Shown: positions 34,282 to 44,016 of the stretch, in pieces | How positions within the stretch are numbered: position 1 is the stretch's first letter | Layout of the letters: each line of letters opens with the position of its first letter | Source: Bacillus methanolicus | GTDB lineage: Bacteria > Bacillota > Bacilli > Bacillales > Cytobacillaceae | Reading direction: 5' to 3' | NCBI RefSeq assembly: GCF_028888695.1 | Contig: NZ_PNFF01000001.1 | Span: forward strand, 257,501-321,500 | DNA length: 64,000 nt | Translations under genes and position numbers: made by a program | Notes under the pieces: model-generated | Seen by the model: the letters and a program-made list of their open reading frames with translations, nothing else | Databases searched by the model: none | What the model was told of the DNA's origin: nothing

Positions 34282-35582
34282 TAATGAGGTAAAAATGCGA
34301 GCTGGTAGAAAAATAATAATGCGAATAAGTACACGAGCGGATGTACTTCACGCCACTTTCCTTTTACAATTTTCAATAATGGATAAGAAATAAAACCAAG
34401 AGCAATTCCAGTTGCAATGCTTGACGTAAGCGGCATGCTCAAAATAATTAAAAATGCCGGAAAAGCTTCATCAATTTCGCTCCACTTAATATTGGAAATG
34501 CTTCCGATCATAAGACTTCCTACGATAATAAGTGCAGGAGCTGTTATGGCCGACAATCCTGAAACTGCACTTACTAAAGGTCCGAAAAAGGCGGAAAGAA
34601 TGAACAATACAGCGACTGTTAAGGATGTTAATCCGGTCCGTCCACCTGCAGCAACGCCTGAAGAAGACTCAATATAAGCGGAAGTCGGGCTTGTCCCAAA
34701 CATGGCACCAATGGTCGTAGCAACTGAATCAGCCAACAATGCTTCCCTTGCCTTTGGCATCGTATTTCCTTTCATCAGTCCTGCTTGCTGTGCAACACCG
34801 ATCATCGTTCCGGTTGTATCGAAAATAGTCACTAGCAAAAAGGAGAACACAACTGCATAAAGACTATATTGGACAACATCCCCGATGGCACTAAATGGAT
34901 TTGTAATTAATAAGCCTTCAGGAAGTGATGGAAGGGAGACGAGGCCTTTTTCGAAAGACAGCTGCCCTGTGAAAAAGGCGATCAACCCCGTAATTATCAT
35001 TCCGAAAAACAAAGCACCATTGACATTAAGTGCCATTAAAATAAGCGTAATTGCAAGGCCGGCAAGTGCCAACAGAGCCGACGGAGAATGAAGGTCTCCA
35101 AGCGCAACTAAATTTGTCGGATGGGAAGTAATGATTCCCGTTAAACGCAATCCAATAAAAGCAATAAATAAACCGATTCCGGCTGTTATGCCATGTTTTA
35201 GATTTTCAGGTATGGCTTCAATCAATTTTTTGCGAAACGGAGTTAAAGAAAGAATCACAAAAATAATTCCGGCAACAAAAACGGCTGCAAAAGCAGTTTG
35301 ATAATCAATATCGCCGTGAGAGCCGACAACAGAATAAGCAAAATACGCATTTAATCCCATTCCCGGAGCAATAGCAATTGGATAGTTTGCAAAAAAAGCC
35401 ATCCAAAGCGTTCCAATGACAGTAGCGATAATGGTTGCAGTAAATACTTGATCAAAAGGGACACCTGCATCAGACAAAATAACCGGGTTAACAACAACAA
35501 TATAGACCATTGTCAAAAACGTCGTAATCCCTGCGATTATTTCAGTTTTCACAGTTGTATTGTATTCTTTTAATTTAAACAT
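34282..35582 (-). CDS. pbuO: NCS2-type purine permease (PbuG/PbuO-like)
   Basis: Hypoxanthine/guanine uptake protein of the AzgA-like NCS2 group, 433 aa and twelve spans. Start ATG 35582 follows GGAGG; the frame upstream is rejected. Family motifs: AGITTFLTMVYIVVVNP, APGMGLNAYFAY, TIFDTTGTMIGVAQQAGLM and TSPTSAYIESSSGVAAGGRTGL, which form the substrate site. The choice between PbuG and PbuO is uncertain. A PurBox-like inverted repeat covers its promoter. The stop codon may begin one base before the start coordinate given. Single gene. Confidence 0.9.
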
Positions 35583-35594
35583 AAATAGTCCTCC

Positions 35595-35652
35595 AAAAAC
35601 GAACATTTTTAAACACATTCCCTATATTATTCGTTTTTATTTGGAAATTCAA
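35595..35652 (-). promoter_or_regulatory. Promoter with PurBox-like inverted repeat
   Basis: On the minus strand: -35 TTGAAT (35652-35647), 17 bases, then -10 TAATAT (35629-35624). Overlapping and following the -10 are two facing AAAAACGAA boxes (35595-35608 and 35626-35639) 17 bases apart, the geometry of PurR operators (consensus with CCGAAC; the first C is replaced here). Purine repression is inferred. Confidence 0.5.
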
Positions 35653-35729
35653 GTATGGTGTTTTAAGTATTTACTAATAATAAATAATCATTCCTTTCAA
35701 CATTCTGGTTTTTAATATTAGCGGTAAGC

Positions 35730-35755
35730 AAAAAAAGAGCCTGGATTAGGCTCTT
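35730..35755 (-). terminator. Terminator of the PiT operon
   Basis: Stem AGAGCC / GGCTCT directly behind the PiT stop codon on the minus strand, with an A-run on the plus strand (T-run in the RNA). Confidence 0.85.
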
Positions 35756-36754
35756 CTAAAAAAAGATATTTAAAATAACGTACGAGATGCCGGCCAGAAG
35801 GGCGGAAATTGGCAAGGTAATAAACCAGGTGACAATCATTCTTTGCGCTGTATCCCACTTAACGCCTCTCAAACGGTGGGCTGCACCGACGCCAAGAATG
35901 GAAGATGAAATTACGTGAGTCGTACTGACAGGCAAATGAATATACGTTGCCCCAAAAATAATCATGGCACCGGTTAAATCAGCGGCAACTCCATTTACAG
36001 GCCGGATTTTCATGATTTTTGCGCCGACTGTTTTAATGATTTTCCATCCGCCTACGGAAGTTCCAAGCCCCATTGCTAACGCACAGGAAAATTGCACCCA
36101 AAATGGTATTTCAGTTGATGATACATAGTTATTTGCGATAAGAGCCATAGTGATAATTCCCATCGCTTTTTGGGCGTCATTTGTACCGTGCGTATAAGCT
36201 TGCAAAGAAGCGGTAAAAATTTGAAAGATACGAAAGTTTCGGTTCGTCTTTGTTAAGTTAAGATTTTTAAAAGCAATTTTAAAAATACTATAAACAATAA
36301 ATCCTACTCCAAAGGCAAGAATCGGCGAGATAATTAATGACTGGATAATCTTTAAAAACCCTGCGTAATTTAATGCATTAAATCCAGCCGCGGCGATTGC
36401 AGCTCCTGCAATGGAGCCGATAATAGCATGAGAGGAACTGCTGGGAATTCCATAGTACCACGTTAGTAAATTCCAAAAAATAGCTGCAATGAGTGCGGCT
36501 AGAATAACAATAGAACCGTTTTCCAATGTGAAAGGGTCCACGATATCTTTCGTAATGGTTTTCGCTACACCTGTAAAAGTCATGGCACCCACAAAGTTCA
36601 TGGTAGCAGCAAGAATGATTGCCTGACGTGGTTTTAAGGCTTTCGTAGAAACGGAAGTAGCGATTGCGTTGGCAGTATCATGAAAGCCGTTAATAAAATC
36701 AAACGCAAGGGCACCGATGACAATTAATATGGTTAAAATGAATATTCCGTCCAT
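35756..36754 (-). CDS. pit: Low-affinity inorganic phosphate transporter (PiT family)
   Basis: Cation- or proton-coupled phosphate permease, 332 aa with about ten spans. Both PiT signature repeats are present: GFHDTANAIATSVSTKAL near the N-terminus and YTHGTNDAQKAMGI in the second half. PVSTTHVISSSILG lies near the C-terminus. The DUF47 gene lies 12 bases upstream in one operon. Given the incomplete Pst set at 12310-16898, this may be the main phosphate uptake route seen in the window. Confidence 0.94.
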   Translation of the reverse strand: MDGIFILTILIVIGALAFDFINGFHDTANAIATSVSTKALKPRQAIILAATMNFVGAMTFTGVAKTITKDIVDPFTLENGSIVILAALIAAIFWNLLTWYYGIPSSSSHAIIGSIAGAAIAAAGFNALNYAGFLKIIQSLIISPILAFGVGFIVYSIFKIAFKNLNLTKTNRNFRIFQIFTASLQAYTHGTNDAQKAMGIITMALIANNYVSSTEIPFWVQFSCALAMGLGTSVGGWKIIKTVGAKIMKIRPVNGVAADLTGAMIIFGATYIHLPVSTTHVISSSILGVGAAHRLRGVKWDTAQRMIVTWFITLPISALLAGISYVILNIFF

Positions 36755-36766
36755 GTTTAAGGCTCC

Positions 36767-37384
36767 TTATGCGTTTTTCATTATGATGGTTTCAAGAGTA
36801 TTGGCTACACCTTGACAGCTATCTGCAATATTTTCAAGGTTTTCGTAAATTTCCTTATATTTAATAAGTCGGATCGGATCTTTTTCAATGGAGAACAAAT
36901 GCTTAATGGACTGACGCTGAATGTTATCGCATTTTGATTCGTAATCCTTGATTTTTATCGCATGATCTCGAATCTTAAGCAATTTCTTAGTTGAAAGCAA
37001 ATCAACCGCTTGTTCAATCTCTAAAGAACAGTTTCTAAGGGCATCTACGAATTTGAGCATATACTCATCTGCATTTGTGATCGTATACATTTCAAATAAA
37101 GCAGCGCAGTGTTCCAATCCGTCTAATACATCATCCATGCTCATTGCCAAAAGAAGGATATCTTCACGTTCAATGGGGGTGATGAACGTATTATTCAATT
37201 CCTTAATGACTTTATGTACAAATGAATCTCCTTTTGATTCATACTCCTTCATTTTTTCAGAGAAAATCTTCAAATCGCTGACATTTTTCAGCTTGTAATC
37301 CGCAAAATAATTCGTTGCTTCCTTTAAGTTAGCGGCTATGCTACTTAAAAGAATAGCAAACTTGTCCTTCTTTTTGAAAACCAT
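36767..37384 (-). CDS. PhoU-like DUF47 partner of PiT
   Basis: Cytoplasmic helical protein of the DUF47/PhoU-like family, 205 aa. Two three-helix units are recognisable; the ED/E metal-binding motif is in TPIEREDILLLAMSMDDVLDGLEH (about residues 71-94), repeated as SIEKDPIRLIKYKEIYENLENIADSC. Members regulate the adjacent PiT transporter. First gene of the two-gene operon, ATG with GGAGG upstream. Confidence 0.92.
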   Translation of the reverse strand: MVFKKKDKFAILLSSIAANLKEATNYFADYKLKNVSDLKIFSEKMKEYESKGDSFVHKVIKELNNTFITPIEREDILLLAMSMDDVLDGLEHCAALFEMYTITNADEYMLKFVDALRNCSLEIEQAVDLLSTKKLLKIRDHAIKIKDYESKCDNIQRQSIKHLFSIEKDPIRLIKYKEIYENLENIADSCQGVANTLETIIMKNA

Positions 37385-37547
37385 AAGTTTACCTCCAATA
37401 AGTAATCCAAGGAATTAACTCAAACAAAAATATTTTACACGAAAATCGTCGAATAATAAATGATATTGCCGAAAAAATTTACCCAATATATATAGAAATC
37501 ATGTTCGTATTCAGAAAATAGTTCGATCTAAGCCTGAAACCACCTAA

Positions 37548-38075
37548 TTATTTTAATAAGTTACGGGCCTGCTGGCAGGCAGAGTGGTCATTTTCAACTT
37601 CACCTGGCGAATTGCCCTCGCCAATGACATAACCGCAAAAATCCATATTCATGAAATCAAATATATATTTGAATTGTAAAATGAGTGGAAGACCTTTTAA
37701 TCTTGCATCGTCGCCCCCGCATGCCACTACATACGCTTTTTTCTCTTTCATTTTTTCTTTAAAGTCAAGTTCTCGGTCGCGAAGGCTTTGTGACCATCTG
37801 TCAATAAAATTTTTCATTATCCCTGACATACCATACCAGTAAATTGGCGTGGCAAAGATAATCGCATCGTACTCTAATACTGTTTTGATCAGAGTATCAT
37901 AATCATCATTTAAAGGTTGAAACCCCTGTGGATCATGTCTTTTGTCGCAAATCGGCAAAATTTGTTTATCTTTGAGATGAATAAATTTTGCCTCTTTTCC
38001 TTCCACAGCCAATCTAGCTAGATATACGGTATTTCCGTTTTCTCTTGAACTTCCGTTTAATACAATAATCTTCAT
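37548..38075 (-). CDS. Flavodoxin-like NAD(P)H:FMN oxidoreductase
   Basis: Soluble flavoprotein of 175 aa. The FMN phosphate loop is LNGSSRENGNT at residues 5-15; the second flavin loop is ATPIYWYGMSGIMKNFIDRW. CDKRHD at the cysteine position resembles the iron-sulfur flavoprotein group but without a full cysteine set. Similar to Bacillus YwqN-type reductases. AGGAGG lies before the ATG. Single gene; natural acceptor unknown. Confidence 0.87.
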   Translation of the reverse strand: MKIIVLNGSSRENGNTVYLARLAVEGKEAKFIHLKDKQILPICDKRHDPQGFQPLNDDYDTLIKTVLEYDAIIFATPIYWYGMSGIMKNFIDRWSQSLRDRELDFKEKMKEKKAYVVACGGDDARLKGLPLILQFKYIFDFMNMDFCGYVIGEGNSPGEVENDHSACQQARNLLK

Positions 38076-38379
38076 GGAAAAAACCTCCTGATATTACTTC
38101 GTTTAGCACCCTTTTCTTAAAATAAAGACATTCGTTCCTAAATTTATCATAAACTCAAAATAATTTCTTGAATCCGAAATTCTTCTGCTTGAATACTGCA
38201 GCATAACGTCTTGTATGAAAAAAGTGAAAAGAAAAATGTTTAAGTATGATAAAAAATTCATCCTTGGAAATACTAGAAATAATGTCATATGCATTTAGTG
38301 ATTACGGATTCAAGTATGAAGGATTCTTCCATCTAAAATGCTTGAACCAAAAAATTTTGATAATAAAAGGAGTGTTAAT

Positions 38380-38640
38380 ATGTTTAGCTTTATATGGTCA
38401 TTAATTATTGGAGGTATTATCGGTTGGATTGCCGGCATGATTGTTGGAAAAGACATCCCAGGAGGAGTTATTGGGAATATTATTGCCGGTTTTATCGGTG
38501 CATGGATTGGATCTGCAATATTAGGCGACTGGGGTCCTGAGATAGCTGACTTTGCCATTATCCCTGCTTTAATTGGTGCTGTTGTCCTTGTCTTCTTATT
38601 AAGCTTGATTATGAGAGGGATGAGAAAAGCAACAGATTAA
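38380..38640 (+). CDS. GlsB/YeaQ/YmgE-family membrane protein
   Basis: Small integral membrane protein of 86 aa. ATG 38380 follows AAAGGAG; the longer frame from 38338 has no ribosome site. Three glycine-rich spans: IIGGIIGWIAGMIVG, GGVIGNIIAGFIGAWIGSAI and FAIIPALIGAVVLVFLLSLI. Family members are linked to envelope or stress responses in other bacteria; the function here is open. A strong terminator follows at 38673-38705. Confidence 0.88.
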   Translation: MFSFIWSLIIGGIIGWIAGMIVGKDIPGGVIGNIIAGFIGAWIGSAILGDWGPEIADFAIIPALIGAVVLVFLLSLIMRGMRKATD

Positions 38641-38672
38641 TCACAAAAGCTCATTTGGAGAAGATGTTTAAG

Positions 38673-38705
38673 AAAGAGCTGGTCTTCTGTTTAGACCAGC
38701 TCTTT
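38673..38705. terminator. Bidirectional terminator
   Basis: Stem AAAGAGCTGGTCT / AGACCAGCTCTTT between the GlsB-like gene (plus) and the convergent pseudouridine synthase gene (minus). Confidence 0.9.
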
Positions 38706-38718
38706 CCTATTTAGACGC

Positions 38719-39642
38719 TTAGATTGAATAAGGATCAATATTCTTGAAAATAGGCGGCTCATCGATGAATGGCGCATGACAAACAATTTTTTCTCTCGTA
38801 AATGGATGTGTAAATTCTAGTTTTGCAGCGTGCAATGCCTGCCGTTTAAAAATCGGTTTTCCGCCATATAAAACATCACCTGCAAGAGGATGGCCAATGG
38901 CGCTGAAATGGACGCGAATTTGATGGGTTCTTCCGGTATCAAGCTGGCATTCAACAATGGTAAGTTTATCTTCTCTTAAGATATGTACAACGCTATACCT
39001 TGTGACTGCCTGCTGGCCCGTGTCAGATACCCTTCGCCTTGTCGGATGATGGCGGTCCCTCCCGATAGGAAGATTAATAATGCCGGACTTTTTTTGAAGA
39101 ATGCCTTCCGCCATTGCCAGGTAGGTCCGTTTTATTAACCGATGTTCAAGCATACGGTCTAAAATCGAACCGGCTAAAGCATGTTTTGCAAACAGGACTG
39201 CACCTGTTGTATCCCGGTCAAGCCGATGGATATGCCTTATTTTTACAGACTCTCCATTAGCCTGCAAATAAAACGCAGCCGCATTGGCAAGTGTATTTGT
39301 CTGTCCGGTTTCGTTTGGATGTGTATCCATTCCGGCAGGTTTGTTAAATACAATTAAATGTTCATCTTCATAAATAACATGAACATCAAAATAGGCAGGA
39401 ATATATCCATAATTTTCAGTTGGCTCAAAAAGTTTGATTTGAAGCAGGTCACCTTCACGAAGAGGTGAAGTCCAGTCAGCTTCTTGTCTGTTAAGCAAAA
39501 CAGCCTTTGCCATTCTCAATGAATATATCTGTTTCTTTGCGGCATTCCATTTGCTTCGAAATAAATAGTCGATTGAAATGCCGGCCCATTCAGAAGGGAT
39601 AGTAATTTCAAACCAATCGCCTTTTCGGCTTGTTTTCAACAT
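38719..39642 (-). CDS. yhcT: RluA/RluD-family pseudouridine synthase
   Basis: Converts uridine to pseudouridine in RNA, 307 aa. The catalytic motif is HRLDRDTTG (aspartate near residue 139). Other family blocks are VFNKPAGMDTHP, CQLDTGRTHQIRVHFSAIGHPLAGDVLYGG. The N-terminus is a degenerate S4-like segment. The target in rRNA or tRNA cannot be told. Followed on the other side by yhcU, as in B. subtilis, hence the symbol. Confidence 0.9.
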   Translation of the reverse strand: MLKTSRKGDWFEITIPSEWAGISIDYLFRSKWNAAKKQIYSLRMAKAVLLNRQEADWTSPLREGDLLQIKLFEPTENYGYIPAYFDVHVIYEDEHLIVFNKPAGMDTHPNETGQTNTLANAAAFYLQANGESVKIRHIHRLDRDTTGAVLFAKHALAGSILDRMLEHRLIKRTYLAMAEGILQKKSGIINLPIGRDRHHPTRRRVSDTGQQAVTRYSVVHILREDKLTIVECQLDTGRTHQIRVHFSAIGHPLAGDVLYGGKPIFKRQALHAAKLEFTHPFTREKIVCHAPFIDEPPIFKNIDPYSI

Positions 39643-39918
39643 ATAGACTCCTTTGTAAAAAATTTTAGTCCTACACTCAAAAATTAAACATAGGCACGAA
39701 TAGATTCACTAGGGGATCTTTGCTTGCAGGTGCTAAAGAATCAAGGCGCTTCCGCTTTTCTTTATCCTACCAATATCCTATTGAATGACAATTCCCTAAT
39801 ATGTTAACAATTACCTTTTATATGGGTATATTTACCACCCTTTGGCTGTAATATTTTGTGCTATTCTTATTATATATGTTACGAAATGATTACAAGTCTT
39901 ACAAAAGGTGGGTTATTC

Positions 39919-40317
39919 GTGAAGGTTGTGTATGCGTCAACTCCTGATCAGGAACAAAAGATCAAGGAACTTGTGGATTATTTTTATTCCAATGTTTTTC
40001 CACTTTATTTTTCCGACGAAGACATAATGGAATTTAAGCGGCAAAAAGTGCTACATACATCCACACGTCATTTTGAATATTTTGGCACGCTAAAAGAAGC
40101 TTATCAAGTCATTGCAAGTCTGCAAACACTAATTTCCATTCTTGAAACTTCCCAAAATAAGGAAAAATACTATTCGTTGTTCATGAAAAATGCCAGCATT
40201 TTAGAAGAATTTGATATTTATTTTCCCTTTACATTTTCCCAATTTTCCGACGAAAAAAGTATGAGAGGCAATTTATTCAGTGTTTATGTAAAAGCAGCAA
40301 ATGATTATATTCATTAG
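39919..40317 (+). CDS. yhcU: YhcU-like protein (DUF5365)
   Basis: Soluble protein of 132 aa with no catalytic motif; conserved in Bacillus, function unknown. GTG 39919 (MKVVYASTPDQEQKIKELVD) is chosen since AAAGGTGG precedes it and the longer frame from 39856 has a poor start. The sequence LVDYFYSNVFPLYFSDEDIM matches my memory of the B. subtilis YhcU N-terminus, and the gene lies beside yhcT as there. Confidence 0.8.
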   Translation: MKVVYASTPDQEQKIKELVDYFYSNVFPLYFSDEDIMEFKRQKVLHTSTRHFEYFGTLKEAYQVIASLQTLISILETSQNKEKYYSLFMKNASILEEFDIYFPFTFSQFSDEKSMRGNLFSVYVKAANDYIH

Positions 40318-40332
40318 ATGTTGAAATATTTC

Positions 40333-40420
40333 AAGGGTCTTACTTCTTCCAACAACGACAACATATAGGATGGTTTTATTAGTGTTTGTCTATATGTTGT
40401 ATTGGAGGGGTCTGACCCTT
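40333..40420. repeat. Large palindromic repeat, GGGTCTGAC family, copy 1
   Basis: Imperfect inverted repeat: AAGGGTCTTAC..TCC, CAACAACGACAACATATAG on the left and CTATATGTTGT.TTGGAGG, TCTGACCCTT on the right. It shares most of its bases with the copy at 45936-46053. No ORF. Confidence 0.75.
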
Positions 40421-40486
40421 TTCCTATTGTTGTTAAGGAAATTATAAATTTCATCGTTGTGAATAACTTTGAAATGAGTTTGTCGT

Positions 40487-40660
40487 AATCTGGCTCCACA
40501 AGGAACGCTTCGGAAGCGATTCTTCGCACGAAGAAAAGCGTTAGCTTTTCGAGGAGCGCCCAGCCCCTCGAGGTCACAAGCCAAATCACTCCAGAGTCTA
40601 TCGACTCTTGCGTGATTCGTTTTGTGCTTGTCGGGGCTAAACTGGGCGCTTGCGCCTTTT
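40487..40660. repeat. GC-rich composite palindromic repeat (GCGCAAG type)
   Basis: About 170 bases with nested inverted repeats: CGCTTCGGAAGCG, GAAAAGCGTTAGCTTTTC, AGTCTATCGACT, and outer GCCCAGCCCCTCG / CGGGGCTAAACTGGGC. The end GGGCGCTTGCGCC resembles the repeat at 21622. It lies between the convergent yhcU and thioredoxin genes. Strong structure but no coding capacity; similar intergenic elements are frequent in Bacillaceae as far as I recall. Confidence 0.7.
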
Positions 40661-40664
40661 GTTC

Positions 40665-41135
40665 TTATTTTGAATATTTATTAAACCATTCCTCAAATAC
40701 AGATTTCTCATTATATCCAGTTATCCTGGCTATTTCTTTTCCGTCTTTATATTGTACAATCGTTGGCGTTTCTGTAATGCCATAGTCATCCCAGCCATCT
40801 TCAAATTCAAGCAGGTTAAACAGAACGAGATCTATTCCCATATTTTTAGACAAAGGCGCTACAATCGGTGTTGTATCCTGGCAATGCGGGCAGGTTGGAC
40901 TGAAAAAGTATACTGTTACATCTTCTTTAGCTTCTAACTTTTTTTCAAGTTCTTCGGGCAGAATAATATTTTGATAATTCGGGTCGTCCAATTGTTTAAC
41001 CGTTTCCGGATGAAGACTGTCTTTACCATAAGGATTTTTTGCAGATATTTTTTCTTTTTGCTGCATATTATTTAAAATTGCGACTCCGGCAAAAAGTACG
41101 ATAATAATGGCCAAAAATATGATTACTTTTTTCAT
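40665..41135 (-). CDS. Membrane-anchored thioredoxin-like thiol oxidoreductase
   Basis: 156 aa with an N-terminal anchor or signal (residues 4-23) and an extracytoplasmic thioredoxin domain. Active site CPHC in FFSPTCPHCQD (about residue 82), cis-proline in ETPTIVQYKDG. It is encoded one base behind bdbC, so it should be the disulfide donor recharged by that membrane protein, like the Bdb pairs of Bacillus. Substrates unknown. Confidence 0.88.
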   Translation of the reverse strand: MKKVIIFLAIIIVLFAGVAILNNMQQKEKISAKNPYGKDSLHPETVKQLDDPNYQNIILPEELEKKLEAKEDVTVYFFSPTCPHCQDTTPIVAPLSKNMGIDLVLFNLLEFEDGWDDYGITETPTIVQYKDGKEIARITGYNEKSVFEEWFNKYSK

Positions 41136-41136
41136 G

Positions 41137-41571
41137 CTATGCTGCCTCCTTATTTTTTTTCCAAATGAAATAGCTAACGATAAAAATAATCGTAAATGCT
41201 GTTAGGGCTAAAAATGGAATTGTAATAAATCCGAGCCAATTTATGTATTGACCTGTGCAGGGCACCCTTCCGCATGATATTGCGTGATCAGCCATAAAAG
41301 GGACCTTTTGGAGCGAGTAATGGTAAAGGGAAGTAAAAAAGCCGATACCTGACAAAATCATGGAGTAGAACGCAATAGGGTAGTCCTTTTTAATAACGGC
41401 AATTCCTAAAATAACAACAAGCGGATACATTAAAATCCGCTGATACCAGCATAATTCGCAAGGTTCAAATTGGCGAATTTCGGAGAAATACAAACTACCG
41501 AACATGGCGATTACCGATGTTGCCCAAGCGACGAATAATAATGTTTCACGAACATCTTTTTTTGGCTGCAT
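41137..41571 (-). CDS. bdbC: Disulfide formation protein BdbC (DsbB family)
   Basis: Membrane thiol oxidase, 144 aa with four spans, passing electrons from its thioredoxin-like partner to quinone. The two cysteine pairs are visible: CELCWYQR at the first loop (about residue 36) and CGRVPC in the second. First gene of a two-gene operon. A GGAG-type site precedes the ATG. Bacillus uses such pairs for secreted proteins and competence factors. Confidence 0.93.
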   Translation of the reverse strand: MQPKKDVRETLLFVAWATSVIAMFGSLYFSEIRQFEPCELCWYQRILMYPLVVILGIAVIKKDYPIAFYSMILSGIGFFTSLYHYSLQKVPFMADHAISCGRVPCTGQYINWLGFITIPFLALTAFTIIFIVSYFIWKKNKEAA

Positions 41572-41770
41572 AAACGAACTCCTTCAATATAAATTTCAAC
41601 CCCATTATATTTTTAAAAATTTTACTTGTAAATCAACATTTATTGACTCTCGTGATAAAATTGGGAGGAAGAACGATTTTTGTCATAATTTTGCGTTCTA
41701 TTTTTAAAGGAGTCTTTTTTAAAATATTGAAATGTTAAAAGTGTATAGAAATCAACTGGGAGGGCTAATG

Positions 41771-43510
41771 ATGGATTGGAAAATAAAAGCCGAAAAATGG
41801 CTTCTGTATGAAAAAATGGAGCCTGAATTGAAAGAAGAATTACATAAGCTTGCAGGAAACGAAAAAGCACTCGAAGAAGCATTTTATAAAGATTTAGAAT
41901 TCGGAACCGGCGGAATGCGGGGAGAGATTGGCCCAGGCACAAACAGAATGAATATTTATACTGTCAGAAAAGCTTCTGCCGGCCTTGCCGCTTACATCGA
42001 ATCACATGGAGAAGAAGCAAAAAAACGCGGAGTGGCAATTGCTTATGATTCCCGCCATAAATCAAAAGAATTTGCAATGGAAGCTGCGAAAACACTGGCA
42101 ACAAAGGGCGTTCAAACATATATTTTTCAAGATTTAAGGCCAACACCGGAGCTTTCTTTTGCCGTAAGGCACCTAAATGCCTTTTCAGGTATTGTTATTA
42201 CAGCAAGCCATAATCCTCCTGAATATAACGGGTATAAAGTTTATGGTCCAGATGGAGGCCAAATCACACCAGAAAGCGCTGATGAAGTCATTGCCAAGGT
42301 TAATGAAATCAAAGATGAGCTCTTAATTGATGTAATGGATGAACAAGCATTAATTGACAAAGGTTTAATTAAAATAATAGGAGACGAAGTTGATCAAGCT
42401 TATTTGGAAAAGCTGCTGACGATTTCAGAAAACCCGGGGCTTGCTGAAGAATCCGATATTAAAATTGTCTTTACTCCTCTCCATGGAACAGCAAGGCATC
42501 CTGTCGAAAAAGCGTTAAAAGCATTTCATTTTCAAAACGTACATATTGTAAAAGAGCAGGAACTTCCTGATCCTAACTTTTCAACTGTGAAAAGCCCGAA
42601 TCCGGAAGAACATGCTGCATTTGAACTTGCCATTAGGGTCGGCAAGAAAGAAAACGCCGATATTCTAATCGCGACCGATCCTGATGCCGACCGTCTAGGA
42701 ATCGCTGTAAAAAATGAGCATGGTGAATACGTTGTATTAACCGGAAATCAAACAGGAGCATTACTGCTAGATTATTTATTGTCGCAAAAGAAACAAAAAG
42801 GCACTCTTCCTGAAAACGGAGTTGTTCTAAAAACTATCGTAACCTCCGAACTAGGCAGAAAAATTGCTTCCTCTTACGGATTGAAAACGATTGATGTTTT
42901 GACAGGGTTTAAATTTATTGCGGAAAAAATTAAAGAATTTGAGCAGTCAGGCGAGCACACATTTCTTTTTGGTTATGAAGAAAGCTATGGCTATTTGATC
43001 GGGGATTTTACCCGTGACAAAGATGCTGTACAGGCTGCCCTTCTTGCTGCAGAAGTGTGCGCTTTTTATAAAAAGAAAGGAATGTCTCTTTATGAAGCAT
43101 TGCTTTCAGTCTTTCAAAAATATGGTTTTTATCTGGAAGGGCTTCGCTCTTTAACTTTGAAAGGAAAGGACGGAGCAGAGACAATCCGGAAAACGCTTGA
43201 ATCCTTTCGTTCAAATCCTTTAAGAAATCTCGGTGAGTTAAAAGTTGCTTTAACAGAAGATTACTTAAATGGAATTCGGACATATACAGATGGACGCGAA
43301 GAGAAGATTGATCTTCCGAAATCGAATGTCCTAAAATATCATTTCCACGACGGGTCCTGGATTTGTTTGCGTCCTTCCGGCACGGAGCCTAAAATTAAAT
43401 TTTATTTTGGTGTAAATAGCGAAACAATGAGTGAAAGCAAACATAAGCTTGCTACAATTGAAAAAGACTTCATGGATATAGTTGAACAGATCATAAACGA
43501 AAATAGTTAA
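41771..43510 (+). CDS. pgcA: Phospho-sugar mutase / alpha-phosphoglucomutase PgcA
   Basis: Interconverts glucose-6-phosphate and glucose-1-phosphate, feeding UDP-glucose for wall teichoic acid and glycolipid; about 579 aa. Family blocks: [10 protein letters not shown], the phosphoserine loop [13 protein letters not shown], the metal loop [10 protein letters not shown], sugar loop [12 protein letters not shown] and C-terminal phosphate loop [13 protein letters not shown]. Closely similar along its length to B. subtilis PgcA (YhxB). Of the two adjacent ATGs (41768, 41771) the second has the better distance from GGAGG. Confidence 0.95.
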   Translation: MDWKIKAEKWLLYEKMEPELKEELHKLAGNEKALEEAFYKDLEFGTGGMRGEIGPGTNRMNIYTVRKASAGLAAYIESHGEEAKKRGVAIAYDSRHKSKEFAMEAAKTLATKGVQTYIFQDLRPTPELSFAVRHLNAFSGIVITASHNPPEYNGYKVYGPDGGQITPESADEVIAKVNEIKDELLIDVMDEQALIDKGLIKIIGDEVDQAYLEKLLTISENPGLAEESDIKIVFTPLHGTARHPVEKALKAFHFQNVHIVKEQELPDPNFSTVKSPNPEEHAAFELAIRVGKKENADILIATDPDADRLGIAVKNEHGEYVVLTGNQTGALLLDYLLSQKKQKGTLPENGVVLKTIVTSELGRKIASSYGLKTIDVLTGFKFIAEKIKEFEQSGEHTFLFGYEESYGYLIGDFTRDKDAVQAALLAAEVCAFYKKKGMSLYEALLSVFQKYGFYLEGLRSLTLKGKDGAETIRKTLESFRSNPLRNLGELKVALTEDYLNGIRTYTDGREEKIDLPKSNVLKYHFHDGSWICLRPSGTEPKIKFYFGVNSETMSESKHKLATIEKDFMDIVEQIINENS

Positions 43511-43515
43511 ATCTA

Positions 43516-43546
43516 AAACACGGCCTTTTTCAAAGCCGTGTTTTTT
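43516..43546 (+). terminator. Terminator after pgcA
   Basis: Stem AAAACACGGC / GCCGTGTTTT with a T-run. Confidence 0.88.
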
Positions 43547-43564
43547 GGTGGAATTCCCTGCTTA

Positions 43565-43807
43565 TTATATTGGGGATTCTTGGTATTCATTCTCTGCGGC
43601 TTCATTTGCATGGTCGATGTAGCGCAGCAAGGAATATAAATGTTTTTCTACAACCGAATAATCTTTTTCAAAGTGGTAGGCGTGCAAAAAGTATTCGATT
43701 TTTTTTGATAAAAACTGATCTTTCGTTCTGACCATCAGGATCAGTAAATTATCCCACTCCGACCGGTGTGTATAAAACAGCGCCCGATCATAATCCATTT
43801 TAATCAT
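43565..43807 (-). CDS. yhdB: YhdB-like small protein
   Basis: Charged helical protein of 80 aa with no recognised motif. Position on the minus strand before yhdC and spoVR corresponds to B. subtilis yhdB. AAGGAGG lies upstream of the start. Function unknown. Confidence 0.7.
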   Translation of the reverse strand: MIKMDYDRALFYTHRSEWDNLLILMVRTKDQFLSKKIEYFLHAYHFEKDYSVVEKHLYSLLRYIDHANEAAENEYQESPI

Positions 43808-44016
43808 ATTTATCTCCTCCTTGATAAGGAGTTGAAATTAGTTTATGAAAGATCGCATATTTTTTTCTCAGCAAATGTTGGTCTTATTGATAATAAACGA
43901 TTAACATGTTCTGCATGTATAAAAAAACGAATAGAGAGAAATGTTTTTTTGTACATAAAATCATTAATTTAGAAAATGCTAACAATAATAAAACATGATT
44001 ATTGGAGGATAAATGT

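Noticed and set aside
35583-35700. Purine riboswitch before the NCS2 permease
   Set aside because: The conserved aptamer core is absent; the leader is short and holds PurBox-like boxes.
38103-38294. 63-codon minus-strand ORF before the GlsB-like gene
   Set aside because: No ribosome site, AT-rich composition and no family likeness.
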